Shown: positions 29,603 through 39,409, numbered from the stretch's first letter. The stretch: DNA of 64,000 nt from Nodosilinea sp. E11 (GCF_032813545.1 NZ_CP136520.1:5326001-5390000), one strand, 5' to 3'. Made by a program: numbers and translations. The notes: generated by a model from the sequence alone, not told the origin.

Positions 29603-31389
29603 CCTTATCTGCCACCGCAATGCCCGTTGTCCTGGTCGTCGACGATGAGCCCGACAATTTTGATGTGGTTGAAGCCATGCTGAGTAACCAGGGCTATATT
29701 CTGCACTATGCGGCTAATGGCCAAATTGCCCTAGACTGCCTCAGCTCTGTGCAGCCAGACCTCATTTTGCTCGATGTGATGATGCCTGGCATCGACGGCA
29801 TGGAAGTTTGTCGGCAGATCAAAGCGCTGCCCCAGTGGCGGGGAGTGCCTATCATCATGGTGACGGCTCTGAATGCTAAGCAAGACCTCAGCCGTTGCCT
29901 GGCGGCGGGGGCCGACGACTTTGTCAGCAAACCTGTCAATCTGTTAGAGCTGGTGGCCCGAACTCGCTCCATGCTGCGCATTCACCAGCAATACCAGCAG
30001 TTGGCCACCTTCAATACTCAGCTAGAAGGGTTGGTACAGCAGCGCACCGCCCAACTACAGGCGCTGATCGATGAAGATGCCCTTACCCAACTGCCCAGCC
30101 GGAGCCGACTTTTGCAGGCGACCTCTGTGGCCTTGCAAACTGCTCAATCAAAGGGCAGTTTTGGCGAGACATCCCAGGCGTCGAGTCGTTGCACCCCTTA
30201 CTCCGTTGGACTGGCCTATCTAGACTGCGATCAGTTTAAGTTGGTGAATGGGGCCTTTGGTTACGCCGTCGGCAATGAGTTGCTACAAGCCATTGCCCAG
30301 CGCTTGCAGTTGCAGCTGCGTCCTGGAGATATGCTGGCGCGGCTCGGGGAAGATGAGTTTTGTTTTTTGCTGCATCATCTGGCTGACCTAGAGACTTTAG
30401 AAGCATGGGTCGAGACGGTGTTTGAGAGCTTTGTCCGACCCTTTAGAGTGGTCAACTGCGACTTTTTTGTGTCGGTCTGCATGGGGGTAGCGCTGGCCGA
30501 TGCCACCACGGCCCAGCCCGAGACCTTGCTCCAGGCGGCTGATACCGCCATGTACCGCGCCAAGCGCCAGGGCCAGGGCAGCTATCAGGTGTTTGATGCC
30601 CTGTTGTCTACCGCCACCCGCGATCGCCTCACCCTAGAAACCGATCTGCAACGGGCCTTAGAGCATCGAGAATTTATTACCTACTACCAGCCAATCGTCC
30701 AGTTGGCCACCCGCCAGGTGGTGGGCTTCGAGGCCCTGGTGCGTTGGCAACACCCCGAGCGCCAGATGGTGCCACCAGGAAACTTTATTCCTTGTATGGA
30801 AGAGACCGGCCTGGTGGTGAAAGTGGGACTGGTGGTGTTGCGGCAGGCCTGTGAGCAACTGCGCGTCTGGCACCAGCAGGGTGCCACCGACTGGACGGTG
30901 AGCGTCAATCTCTCGGTGCGACAGTTTGATAGCCCAACGCTGTTGGCCGACATTGACCGAGTATTGGCCGCGACCGAAGTCAACCCAGCCTATCTAAAGC
31001 TAGAAATTACCGAGAGCGCCCTGATGCAAGATGCAGAGGCCGCGATCGCGGTGATGAACCAGCTGCGATCGCGCCAGATTCAAATTAGCCTGGATGACTT
31101 TGGCACTGGCTATTCATCTCTGGGCTATCTGCATCGCTTTCCCATCGACACCCTAAAAATCGATCGCTCCTTTGTGCAACAAATTCATCCCGGCAACCGC
31201 AACCACCAGGTAGTCAACACCATCATCGCCCTGAGCAATCAGCTGGCGCTGCCGGTTGTCGCCGAAGGCATTGAGACCGTAGAACAACTCCAATGTCTGC
31301 AAGCGCTAGGCTGTGAATTTGGCCAGGGCTATCTTTTCGCTAAGCCTCTTCCCGCCTCAGACATCCAGGTTTATCCCAAATCTGAGTAA
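29599..31389 (+). CDS. Response regulator with GGDEF-like and EAL domains (c-di-GMP phosphodiesterase)
   Basis: 596 residues. Receiver (about 10-125, D59 in LLDVMMPGID), coiled-coil linker, a GGDEF-like domain (about 155-325) whose signature is GEDEF instead of GGDEF, and an EAL domain (about 345-590). The EAL domain keeps EALVRW, the Asn of VSVNLSVRQF, ITESAL, DDFGTGYSSLGYL and AEGIE, so it should hydrolyse c-di-GMP. The altered GGDEF suggests a regulatory or GTP-binding role with no cyclase activity. ATGA overlap with the upstream hybrid kinase indicates translational coupling and a kinase-to-phosphodiesterase pathway. Confidence 0.9.
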   Translation: MTLSATAMPVVLVVDDEPDNFDVVEAMLSNQGYILHYAANGQIALDCLSSVQPDLILLDVMMPGIDGMEVCRQIKALPQWRGVPIIMVTALNAKQDLSRCLAAGADDFVSKPVNLLELVARTRSMLRIHQQYQQLATFNTQLEGLVQQRTAQLQALIDEDALTQLPSRSRLLQATSVALQTAQSKGSFGETSQASSRCTPYSVGLAYLDCDQFKLVNGAFGYAVGNELLQAIAQRLQLQLRPGDMLARLGEDEFCFLLHHLADLETLEAWVETVFESFVRPFRVVNCDFFVSVCMGVALADATTAQPETLLQAADTAMYRAKRQGQGSYQVFDALLSTATRDRLTLETDLQRALEHREFITYYQPIVQLATRQVVGFEALVRWQHPERQMVPPGNFIPCMEETGLVVKVGLVVLRQACEQLRVWHQQGATDWTVSVNLSVRQFDSPTLLADIDRVLAATEVNPAYLKLEITESALMQDAEAAIAVMNQLRSRQIQISLDDFGTGYSSLGYLHRFPIDTLKIDRSFVQQIHPGNRNHQVVNTIIALSNQLALPVVAEGIETVEQLQCLQALGCEFGQGYLFAKPLPASDIQVYPKSE

Positions 31390-31419
31390 CACCGCATCCG
31401 CATGTCGTTCCCCGCTACC

Positions 31420-31529
31420 TAATACTGAATCCTGAACGAATACCCCCGATTTGTAGGGGCGTAGCATGCTACGCCCCTACGGGGTTCCTGGATTATGAAT
31501 CGGGGTTGTCTGATTCGGATTCGGTATAA
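31420..31529. repeat. Palindromic dispersed repeat, copy 2
   Basis: A perfect 28-bp palindrome (31453-31480, GTAGGGGCGTAGC and its complement) is flanked by CCCCGATT/AATCGGGG blocks and outer ends TACTGAATCC and GGATTCGGTATA, which are roughly inverted. It lies between two convergent genes, where it may act as a terminator. Related copies are at 12838 and 56416. Confidence 0.75.
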
Positions 31530-31554
31530 AAGGCCCATTCAATTGGGGTGAGAG

Positions 31555-34500
31555 TTATTCAGAGACAAATACCTGATTGCGACCCGCTGCTTTAGCCTGG
31601 TAGAGCGCCTCGTCGGCAGTTTTGATCAGGGCTGCTACAGTTTTGCCCTGGTGAGGAAAAGCGGCGACGCCAAAGGATGCGGTGATCGTCCCTAACCGCT
31701 GCCCGTGATGGTGGGGGCACAGTTGACTAATGGCTGCCCGCAGCAGCTCAGCTCGGGCAGCGGTTTCGGCCAGGTTAGCCTCTGGCAAAATCAGGGTCAT
31801 TTCTTCCCCTCCGTAGCGGCAGGCAATGTCAGAATTGCGCACGTTTTCTTTGAGCAGGGTACCAACCTGGTGCAGCACAAAATCGCCAGCATCGTGGCCA
31901 AAGGTGTCGTTAAACCGTTTGAAATGGTCGATATCGATCATGATTACCCCGATCGCATGGTGTTTGCGCTGAGCCCGCACGATCTCCTGGGTGAGTGTTT
32001 CTTCGAGGTAGCGGCGGTTGTAGAGCCCCGTCAGCGGGTCGCGAATGCTCTGGTGACGGAGGGTTTCTTGCAGTTTGAGGTTGGCGATCGCCATGCTCAC
32101 CTGCTCTGCCAGCGCGCGGGCCAGTTGCCGCTTGGGCTCGGGTAGCCCCCCTGGCGTTTCAGTGCTGAGGTACAGCAGCCCCAGAGTTTTGCCCTGGGCC
32201 ATCATCGGAATGCAGAGGGTCGCGGTGGCCTCGTTGGCTCGACTATGGTGGCAGCGCAGACTCAGGCGATCTTGGCTGACGTAGTGCATGCGCCCGCGCC
32301 GTAGCCCCCAGCAGCGGTGGGGCTCAAAATCGGTGTTTGAATAGAGTGGTCTGCCCCAGCTACTTATCAATTCCAGCTGACTGCGCGATTTGCGGTTGAT
32401 AAAAATCCCTCCGGCACAGTCAGGAAACAGGGTTTCGACCAGGTTGGTAATGGTGTAGCAGGCTTCTTCGACCGTTGAGCAAGCCTGAAGAAAGTCGCTG
32501 ATTTCGCTCAAGGTGATCATTTCCCCATGGCGCTGGGCCAGATCTGCCACCCGATCTTCGAGCTGTTGATTGAGCTGATGCAGGGCTTGTTCGCTCTGTT
32601 TTACGGTGGTGATATTGCGAAAGGTGACGGCAAAGCCATCGCCTAGTTTGACGGCAATATTTTCAAACCAAGACTCTATGCCGTCGTGGTTATAGTGAAA
32701 TTCTCGCTGGTAGGGTTCTCCGGTTTCAACGGTGTGTACATAGCCTTCAAACAGCCCTTCTTCCCGATTGCCTGGCATTTCTTCGAGCAGCCGCTTGCCG
32801 ATTAGATCGGTCTCAGTGCGCCCTACCAAATCGCAGGCGGTGGGGTTGCTCAACAGCCACTCAAAGTCAACAATGGTGCCCTGCTCGTCGCGCACTGAGC
32901 GAAAGGCCATAATGCCGTCTAGAGAACTATTTAAGACGCTGCTGAGCTGCATTTCTGAGGTTTGCAGTGCCTCTTGCATAGTAATGAGCTTAGTAATGTC
33001 AGTTAATAGTCCGGTGCAACCGGCATAGTTTTGGTTTTCATCGAATAACGGCGTTGCCGAGACTAAGGCCCACAATACAGACCGATCTTGCCGGCGAAAC
33101 TTAAACGGATGGTTTTCTTCAATCCCCCGCTGCCGACGGTCTAGATACACTTGGGCCTGGGCCTGATCGGCAGGAGCTATGAAATCTGTCAGAGCGGTAT
33201 TGGCCATCGCTTCAACGCTGTAGCCCAGCATATCGGCCATCTGCTGGTTGACGAAGGTGGTTTTGCCCTCGGCATCGAGCATCCACACCCCTTCTAGGGT
33301 GGTCTCTATAATGCTGCGGTAGCGTGCTTCGCTGCGCTGAAGGGCGAGGTTGGCCTGCCTGCGATCGGTTTGGTCTTGGATATAGCCTAAAAACTGCTTC
33401 ACCGAGCCATCGGCAGCGTAAATTACCTGGGTAAAGTCTTCAATCCAGCGAAACTCGCCATTGGCATGGCGCAGCCGGTAGGTTTGGGTGTAGGACTGGT
33501 CGTGGGCTGCCGTTGCGTTGTCCACTTCGGTCTGCACCCGTTCAATATCCTCTGGATGGACCAAGGAAAGATAGGTTACATTTTCGGTCAGCAGATCGTT
33601 AGCGGGGTACCCTAGCTCAGCCTCAACATTGGGAGAAATGTATTCTATGGGCCATCCCGGGGTGGTTCTCCAGCGAATCACGATGGTGGGGCCACCGATG
33701 AACAAACTGCGTTCCTCTTCCAAGGACTCCTGAATTTGTTTGCGCTCAGTCACATCGCTGTGAGTGCCAATCACGCGCAATGGTTCACCGGTTTCAGACC
33801 ATTCAATCATCTTGCCCCGGGCGAGAATCCACTTGTAGCTGCCATTTTTACAGCGCACCCGGTGTTCATTTTGATAGACCGGAGTTTCACCGCTGAAATG
33901 GCGCTGCAAGTCGGCGTAGCATTGCTCTAAATCGTCGGGGTGAACTCGGCTACTCCACTCTTCTAAGCGGGTGCCAATTTCATCTTCGTCGTAGCCCAGT
34001 ATGGCTTTCCACTGGCGCGAAAAAAAGACGGTGTTGGTCTGGGCGTTCCAGTCCCAAACGCCGTCGCCTGGCCCCTCTAGGGCAAATTGCCAGCGGGCTT
34101 CGCTGGCCCGCAGGTCGGCCTCGGCTTGTTTGCGTTCACTGATGTCTTTGAGAAAACAGTAGTGGCCGACCAAGACACCTTGGGGGTCGTAGTCAGCAAT
34201 CATGGTTACCTGTTTGTAAAACAGCGAGCCATCCTGCCGCACCCCTCGGGCCTCAACTTTGACTTTGCCCGTCGCCTGTACGGTGGCGTAGGCGGCTGCT
34301 AAGGTAGGTAGATCTTCGGCATAAACGGTAGAGTGCCAATCGTGGCCTAACAAAGCACCGGGCTCGTAACCGCAGATCGCCGCATAGGCGCGATTGACGC
34401 TGAGGTATCGGCCAGCCAGATCGAGGCGGGCAATGCCCTCCACGGCATTCTCTAGCACCAGGTTGAAGTGGCGTAGGTCGGCTTCGGTTTGTTTGCGATC

Positions 34501-36321
34501 GCTAATATCTGCTGCCACGTAGGAAAAACAGGGGCGCTGACTCTCACCGAGACCGATATACGACACCACCACCGATAGCCAAGTCGCTTGGGCCTCGGTG
34601 GTGTGGTCATAGTCAAACTGCACTGGCTGTCCTAGGGCCTGGCTTTGGTGATAGTGCCCCATCCAGGTTTGAATCAGGTCGGGAGGCACATCGAGATCGT
34701 TAGCCCATTGCCCCTCTAGCGCCTCAACAGTGGTGTTAAAAAAGGTGGCAGTCGCCTGGTTAGTTGAAATGTGCAGAATGTCGTGGTCTGACAGTTCCAC
34801 CACCCCCATCATCAGCGGTGAAGAATTGTAGAAGCTGCGGAGCGTGGCGGTCTGCTCTTGCAGAGCGCGCTGGGCCTGCCGCTGGGCAGTAATGTCTCGG
34901 GCGATTTTGGAGACCCCAATGACGGTGCCGGTTTCATCCTGTACGGGGGAAGTAGTCAGTGCCACCTCCACCCGGCGGCCATCTTTACACTGCCGCTGGG
35001 TTTCGTAGGTTTTGATCGTTTTGCCATCACACAGTTGCTGGAACTGCAGGGCGGCCTCGGCCTGATACTCAGGTGGAATAATTAGCGTAATGGGCTGGCC
35101 GATCGCCTCGGCGGCACTGTAGCCAAACAGTCGTTCGGCGGCGCGGTTCCAACTGGTAATGACGCCCTCAGGGGTTTTGCTAATGATCGCATCCTGGGAT
35201 GACTCGACAATAGCAGCGAGCTGAAACCGCTGATCGCGGCTTTGGCGCAGGGCCAGTTCAGCCTGTTTCCGCTGGGTAATGTCAATACCAGAGGGAATCA
35301 GGTGGGTAATACGCCCGGTGGCATCTCTGAGGGGGTTGAGCGAGAAGTCGATGGTAATGAAACTGCCGCCGCGTACTTGCACCTCGATGTCAAACCGCAC
35401 CGCTTGACCTTGGCTAGCTTGGGCGATCGCTGCTCGAATTTGATCTTGGGCCGTGGGGGAATAGGCCCACCAGTAGGCATCAGCAAAGGGCTGGCCTAGC
35501 ACCTCTTCGCGGGTAAGGCCCGCGATTTCTAGGGGGGCCTGGTTGGCTTCGATCAAAATGCCTTCGGGGGTTAGCACGCCGACAAAGGCAAACAGGCTAT
35601 CGAGCACCTGGCGCAAAAACCCCTCCCGCTGTTGCAGGTCGGCTGCGATCGCCTTGCGATCGGCAACCTCGGCAGCGAGTTGCTGATTGGCTTGCTCTAG
35701 GTCGGCGGTGCGGGCGGCCACCTGGGCCTCTAGGTTAGCCTTGGCAGCTTGCAGTTGCGCTACCAGGCTGGCTTGCTGAATAGCAATGCCTACATGGATA
35801 GAAAGCTGTTGCAGGGTGGTAATTTCCTCAGGCTGCCAATCTCGGGGCGCGGTGCAGCTATGGGCAATCAGCAAGCCCCATAGCCGCGACTCGCACAGCA
35901 CCGGCACCACCAGGTTGGCCTTGACCTGAAACCCAGCCAAAAACTCGGCATGGCAGGGGGTGAGGTGGGCGGTGGCGACATCGGCGATCGCCCGTACCTG
36001 CCGCTCGTCGTAGGGTTTTAGCCAATTAGCCTCAAAGCAAGGGTCGTGGATGAGCTGACCCAAGATGGACCATTGCGGATCTGACACCGCCTCAACGACA
36101 ACCTGGCCACTCCAGTCGGCAGCAAACTGGTAGAGCAGGGCGCGATCGCAGCCCAAAAGCTGCTGTACGGCATCTACGGTGGTTTGCCAGATCGTAGCTA
36201 GATCGAGCGATTGGCGAATTTGTAGGGCGATTTCTGCGATCGCGTAATTGCCCTGCCAAGGCTGCGTGGGGCTACGGGCACCATGGGTATCAACCGATTT
36301 CCTGACGTCGATACCTGCCAT
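31555..36321 (-). CDS. GAF/multi-PAS diguanylate cyclase
   Basis: 1588 residues. N-terminal GAF (about 28-200), coiled coil, about eight PAS/PAC modules (about 230-1240), a second GAF (about 1270-1410) and a C-terminal GGDEF domain (about 1420-1585). Cyclase features: MIDIDHFKRFND for metal and substrate, GGEEM at 1504-1508 as the signature (last residue Met instead of Phe), and an RNSD inhibitory I-site at 1495-1498, the right distance before it. It is predicted to make c-di-GMP with product inhibition. It converges on the REC-GGDEF-EAL gene, so opposing c-di-GMP enzymes are neighbours. No membrane segments are seen. Confidence 0.9.
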   Translation of the reverse strand: MAGIDVRKSVDTHGARSPTQPWQGNYAIAEIALQIRQSLDLATIWQTTVDAVQQLLGCDRALLYQFAADWSGQVVVEAVSDPQWSILGQLIHDPCFEANWLKPYDERQVRAIADVATAHLTPCHAEFLAGFQVKANLVVPVLCESRLWGLLIAHSCTAPRDWQPEEITTLQQLSIHVGIAIQQASLVAQLQAAKANLEAQVAARTADLEQANQQLAAEVADRKAIAADLQQREGFLRQVLDSLFAFVGVLTPEGILIEANQAPLEIAGLTREEVLGQPFADAYWWAYSPTAQDQIRAAIAQASQGQAVRFDIEVQVRGGSFITIDFSLNPLRDATGRITHLIPSGIDITQRKQAELALRQSRDQRFQLAAIVESSQDAIISKTPEGVITSWNRAAERLFGYSAAEAIGQPITLIIPPEYQAEAALQFQQLCDGKTIKTYETQRQCKDGRRVEVALTTSPVQDETGTVIGVSKIARDITAQRQAQRALQEQTATLRSFYNSSPLMMGVVELSDHDILHISTNQATATFFNTTVEALEGQWANDLDVPPDLIQTWMGHYHQSQALGQPVQFDYDHTTEAQATWLSVVVSYIGLGESQRPCFSYVAADISDRKQTEADLRHFNLVLENAVEGIARLDLAGRYLSVNRAYAAICGYEPGALLGHDWHSTVYAEDLPTLAAAYATVQATGKVKVEARGVRQDGSLFYKQVTMIADYDPQGVLVGHYCFLKDISERKQAEADLRASEARWQFALEGPGDGVWDWNAQTNTVFFSRQWKAILGYDEDEIGTRLEEWSSRVHPDDLEQCYADLQRHFSGETPVYQNEHRVRCKNGSYKWILARGKMIEWSETGEPLRVIGTHSDVTERKQIQESLEEERSLFIGGPTIVIRWRTTPGWPIEYISPNVEAELGYPANDLLTENVTYLSLVHPEDIERVQTEVDNATAAHDQSYTQTYRLRHANGEFRWIEDFTQVIYAADGSVKQFLGYIQDQTDRRQANLALQRSEARYRSIIETTLEGVWMLDAEGKTTFVNQQMADMLGYSVEAMANTALTDFIAPADQAQAQVYLDRRQRGIEENHPFKFRRQDRSVLWALVSATPLFDENQNYAGCTGLLTDITKLITMQEALQTSEMQLSSVLNSSLDGIMAFRSVRDEQGTIVDFEWLLSNPTACDLVGRTETDLIGKRLLEEMPGNREEGLFEGYVHTVETGEPYQREFHYNHDGIESWFENIAVKLGDGFAVTFRNITTVKQSEQALHQLNQQLEDRVADLAQRHGEMITLSEISDFLQACSTVEEACYTITNLVETLFPDCAGGIFINRKSRSQLELISSWGRPLYSNTDFEPHRCWGLRRGRMHYVSQDRLSLRCHHSRANEATATLCIPMMAQGKTLGLLYLSTETPGGLPEPKRQLARALAEQVSMAIANLKLQETLRHQSIRDPLTGLYNRRYLEETLTQEIVRAQRKHHAIGVIMIDIDHFKRFNDTFGHDAGDFVLHQVGTLLKENVRNSDIACRYGGEEMTLILPEANLAETAARAELLRAAISQLCPHHHGQRLGTITASFGVAAFPHQGKTVAALIKTADEALYQAKAAGRNQVFVSE

Positions 36322-36651
36322 TTCAACTGCCCCCCATGCCTGGTCTAAAGCAACTTAGCGCTGCTCCGTCAGTTCTATATTATTTACATAAATCCCTCTC
36401 TAGAGAGAGAAGCACTCTCACTGGGGAAATCTTAATCGCAACCATCGGCACCGATGCCCCTAGCGCTCAGTTTGGTCCTCCACTCGCGCAAGGGGCTCAG
36501 GGTTTAAGTTTTGAGTCGGTCTCACGCGGCGCTGGGGCGATCGCTCTAAAATATAAGTAATTCTACTCAAGGGGCGATCGCTGCAAACAGCCTGAGAGGG
36601 CTGCCCTGAGAGAGACGCTAGCCGATCAATGTTCTGTTTCGGGAGGTGACC
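36322..36651. promoter_or_regulatory. Divergent intergenic region
   Basis: 330 bases between divergent genes, with no coding region. A CTCTCTAGAGAG palindrome near 36402 and a GGGAGGTGACC ribosome binding site just before 36652 are visible. It should carry promoters for both directions; no box can be assigned reliably. Confidence 0.45.
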
Positions 36652-37446
36652 ATGCCTCAACCCCTAGCTCACGCCACGCCCGTTACGCCGGAGACCCTAT
36701 GGCAATCGCCGTCCGTTTCTGCTGAAGTCTTGCTGCCAGGCGATGGGCGCTTTGACCTAACAGCGCTCACCGCTCTGCCGCCCCTGGCCCAACGCTACCT
36801 GCGGTGGGCTATTGCCCCTGGCACCCCCCTGGCCTCAGCGGTGCGCTTGCAGATGCACGGCACCATCAAGCTGGGCGACCAGTGGCACCGATTCACGGGC
36901 GAAGAAGTGATTCGCTGGCCGCGAGGCATGATCTGGCGGGCCACCGCCTGGATGCAGGGCCTACCGATCGTTGGCAGCGATCGCCTGGTAGACGGCCAGG
37001 GTGACATGCGCTGGAAGCTGCTAGGGCTACTGCCAGTCATGCAGGCCAGCGGGGAAGATGTGGCCAAATCTGCGGCGGGGCGCGTCCAGGGCGAAGCGGT
37101 GTGGTTGCCCTCGGTGCTCTGCAATCCAGAAATTATTTGGACCGAGTTAAATGACTCCCAGCTCCAGGCCGATTTCACTGCCTTTGGTGAACCCGCCCAC
37201 CTGACGCTAACCCTAAATGTCCAGGGGGCGATCCAGCAGGTGGCCCTCCAGCGCTGGGGCCAACCCGAGGGGGACGACTACCACTACGGCACCTTTGGCG
37301 TCATCGCCGAAGCCAGCAGCACCTTCGACGGATACACCATTCCCACTCGGATTCGAGCGGGTTGGTTCTTTGGCACTGACCGCTTTGAGCGCGAGGGCGA
37401 ATTCTTCCGCTGCACCATCGACCGAGCCCGCTTCGGATTTCACTAA
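36652..37446 (+). CDS. DUF6544-like conserved protein
   Basis: 264 residues from the ATG at 36652, ideally spaced from GGGAGGTGA; a GTG at 36646 overlaps that site and is rejected. The sequence resembles the DUF6544 family: LPPLAQRYLRWA near the start, RLQMHGTIKLGDQWHRF, GMIWRATAWMQGLPIVGSDR, WKLLGLLPVM, ARFGFH at the end. No catalytic motif, signal peptide or membrane helix is evident. The fold looks beta-rich and could bind a hydrophobic ligand. It lies 14 bases upstream of the nitroreductase-like gene, so the two are probably an operon. Function unknown. Confidence 0.72.
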   Translation: MPQPLAHATPVTPETLWQSPSVSAEVLLPGDGRFDLTALTALPPLAQRYLRWAIAPGTPLASAVRLQMHGTIKLGDQWHRFTGEEVIRWPRGMIWRATAWMQGLPIVGSDRLVDGQGDMRWKLLGLLPVMQASGEDVAKSAAGRVQGEAVWLPSVLCNPEIIWTELNDSQLQADFTAFGEPAHLTLTLNVQGAIQQVALQRWGQPEGDDYHYGTFGVIAEASSTFDGYTIPTRIRAGWFFGTDRFEREGEFFRCTIDRARFGFH

Positions 37447-37460
37447 CCGAGGGATTCACT

Positions 37461-38423
37461 ATGGATAACCCCAGCCGCCTGAACGATTTAGTTCGCTACG
37501 GCACCCAGGCTGCCTCCAGCCACAATACCCAGTGCTGGCGGTTTCGAGTCAATGAGCAGAGCATTACCATCTTGCCTGACCTCTCTCGCCGCTGCCCCGT
37601 GGTCGATCCCGATGACCACCACCTCTACGTATCCCTGGGCTGCGCTGCCGAAAACATTCTCCAGGCCGCCAAGGCCCAAGGGCTGGCGGGGCAGGCGAGG
37701 TTTGATACGGTTGGGGATGGCGCTGTACACCTCACCTTTGCCCCCGGCGAATCCAAGACCACCCCGCTGTTTGAAGCGATTCCCCACCGCCAGTGCAGCC
37801 GCACCGAGTACGACGGCCAGCCTCTGAACCCAAAAGAACTGGCCCTGTTGACGGCGGCAGGCAGCGGAGACGGAGTGCGGGTGGTAATGCTGACCCAACC
37901 CGCTGACTTAGCGATCGTGGAAGACTTTGTGGTGCAAGGTAACACCGCTCAGCTCAAAAACCCCGCCTTTGTGCAAGAACTGATGGCCTGGGTTCGCTTC
38001 AACCCAGCGGAGGCAGAACGCAGGGGAGATGGGTTGTACAGCGCAGCGTCGGGAAATCCGTCGTTACCCCGCTGGTTAGGCAAGCTGATCTTGCCCCTGG
38101 TGCTGCGACCCGGTTCAGAGAATGAGAAGTGCATCCGACAACTGCGGAGTTCGGCGGGGGTGGCGGTGTTTGTGTCTGCGGTAAACGACCCAGCCCACTG
38201 GGTGGCGGTGGGCCGCTGTTATGAGCGCTTTGCCCTGCAAGCCACGGCCCTGGGCATTCGCCATGCGTTTTTGAACCAGCCGGTAGAGGAGACGGCCCTG
38301 CGGCCTGCGTTTGCCCAGGCACTGGGGTTGAATGCAGAACGGCCCGACCTGGTGGTGCGGTTTGGGCGGGGGCCAGAGCTGCCCAGGTCGCCCCGGCGAT
38401 CGCTAGACGACGTGTTGGTGTGA
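37461..38423 (+). CDS. Acg-like nitroreductase-family protein
   Basis: 320 residues. The N-terminus LVRYGTQAASSHNTQCWRFRV is the FMN-binding opening of the nitroreductase fold as seen in Acg-like proteins, followed by LYVSLGCAAENILQAAKAQG and IPHRQCSRTEYDG. The second half carries VAVGRCYERFALQATALGIRHAFLNQP, also characteristic. Acg-type proteins are double-domain nitroreductase homologues that may sequester or use flavin; activity varies. Probably co-transcribed with the DUF6544-like gene. The electron donor and substrate are unknown. Confidence 0.8.
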   Translation: MDNPSRLNDLVRYGTQAASSHNTQCWRFRVNEQSITILPDLSRRCPVVDPDDHHLYVSLGCAAENILQAAKAQGLAGQARFDTVGDGAVHLTFAPGESKTTPLFEAIPHRQCSRTEYDGQPLNPKELALLTAAGSGDGVRVVMLTQPADLAIVEDFVVQGNTAQLKNPAFVQELMAWVRFNPAEAERRGDGLYSAASGNPSLPRWLGKLILPLVLRPGSENEKCIRQLRSSAGVAVFVSAVNDPAHWVAVGRCYERFALQATALGIRHAFLNQPVEETALRPAFAQALGLNAERPDLVVRFGRGPELPRSPRRSLDDVLV

Positions 38424-38611
38424 GCCGTGGCCCGCCTAACTTTTGCGCTCTAGGCTTAGCACATTGGCCCGATCGCCGCTGGGTGGCGTTTGGGCGAGGG
38501 CTGCTGACCCCGGCAACGACAGGGCTAGGCTGGCTCACTTTGAAGTTTGCCCAAGACCCAATTGGCAACCTGTTTTTGACCGTGATGGAACTTTTGGCGA
38601 TCGCGCCCTGA
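38420..38611 (+). CDS. Possible small hydrophobic protein (doubtful)
   Basis: A 63-codon frame starting at GTG overlaps the nitroreductase-like stop by 4 bases. The C-terminal half (GLGWLTLKFAQDPIGNLFLT) could form one membrane helix. There is no recognised family and no Shine-Dalgarno, and it runs into a tandem repeat. It may be a chance frame. Confidence 0.2.
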   Translation: MSRGPPNFCALGLAHWPDRRWVAFGRGLLTPATTGLGWLTLKFAQDPIGNLFLTVMELLAIAP

Positions 38612-38666
38612 AGGACCGCAAAAGAAGGACCGCAAAAGAAGGACCGCAAAAGAAGGACCGCAAAAG
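38611..38666. repeat. Perfect 14-bp tandem repeat, four copies
   Basis: AAGGACCGCAAAAG is repeated exactly four times head to tail. It lies in the 0.98-kb gap between the nitroreductase-like gene and the DUF6671-like gene. The copies are identical, so slippage may be recent and copy number may vary. Confidence 0.9.
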
Positions 38667-38816
38667 ATTGATTAAAACTATTGCATAAACTCTATTAAAT
38701 AATTTTGGCTTATTGTTTGCATCGGAAATTGCAGTTGAGTTTTGCGGGGTGAGGGGTTCCGCAGCCTGAAAAGTTGATATAGACTCAATGATATAGAAAA
38801 AGCGGAAAGGATTTAG

Positions 38817-38945
38817 AAAACTAAAGCCTACTGCTTTGACACAGCCCACGAAACCTCACGGGGTGAAACCGGCTGTGATGGTATCAAGTTTGACCCTGCT
38901 AAGGCCGAGGCTGACCTGAAGCGCCTGGCGATTAAACGGGTCTAG
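38817..38945 (+). pseudogene. Short coding-like remnant
   Basis: Between two stops the frame reads KAYCFDTAHETSRGETGCDG and continues to LKRLAIKRV before TAG. It has no start codon and looks like the end of a gene by composition, but I do not recognise the family. It lies in an otherwise gene-free stretch, so a decayed remnant is the best guess. Confidence 0.25.
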
Positions 38946-39119
38946 GAGGAGAGAAAAGTAGAAAGCATGGATTGTTATCAGGCTGAATTTGCGATCTCGT
39001 CCCCATTTAGCCTTGAGCAATCCAAGTCTTTTTGTCGGCCCTCATCCTCCCCAAGTACTGGTTCGGAGAGAGATAACTAGCCGCAGGCCCTAGGGTTTCC
39101 ATCGCCACCTGACTGTCTC

Positions 39120-39175
39120 GGCTGGTTTCTGAACCAGCCCACCTCGGCTGTTTCCAACAGCATAGCCGGGGTGGG
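39120..39175. other. Two adjoining hairpins in intergenic DNA
   Basis: GGCTGGTT and AACCAGCC (39120-39139) form a perfect 8-bp stem with a 4-base loop. CCCACCTCGGCT and AGCCGGGGTGGG (39138-39175) form a 12-bp stem with one mismatch or wobble, followed by GTTTCC. It could be a terminator or a small structured RNA; no neighbouring gene clearly needs it. The rest of 38667-39409 holds only the remnant and repeats listed here. Confidence 0.4.
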
Positions 39176-39230
39176 TTTCCTCTTCACCCTTACCCATTCC
39201 CAGCGGAAATGGATTGATTTCTCTTGGCGT

Positions 39231-39333
39231 TATAGCTGTAGCCAGTCTGGTTGAGACATTTCCTCAAGAATGTTTGAATGTTCAAATATTCTTGAGGGTT
39301 CTGGATGTCCTAACCCAGGTGACTGTGGCTGGA
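39231..39333. mobile_element. MITE-like element, type 2, copy 1
   Basis: It starts TATAGCTGTAGCCAGTCTGG and ends with TCTGGATGTCCTAACCCAGG followed by TGACTGTGGCT. The two ends are imperfect inverted repeats (AGCTGTAG...GAGACAT against AGCCACAG...AGGACAT). An inner hairpin CCTCAAGAAT...ATTCTTGAGG is present. A second copy lies at 43618-43713. It has no coding capacity, as expected for a miniature transposable element. Confidence 0.75.
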
Positions 39334-39409
39334 GTAGAGCAGTTTTAATCTAGCCGTCACGCCCACGACTTCTTCTATAATCGCTTTGCCCACGACGATG
39401 GAGTTTACC

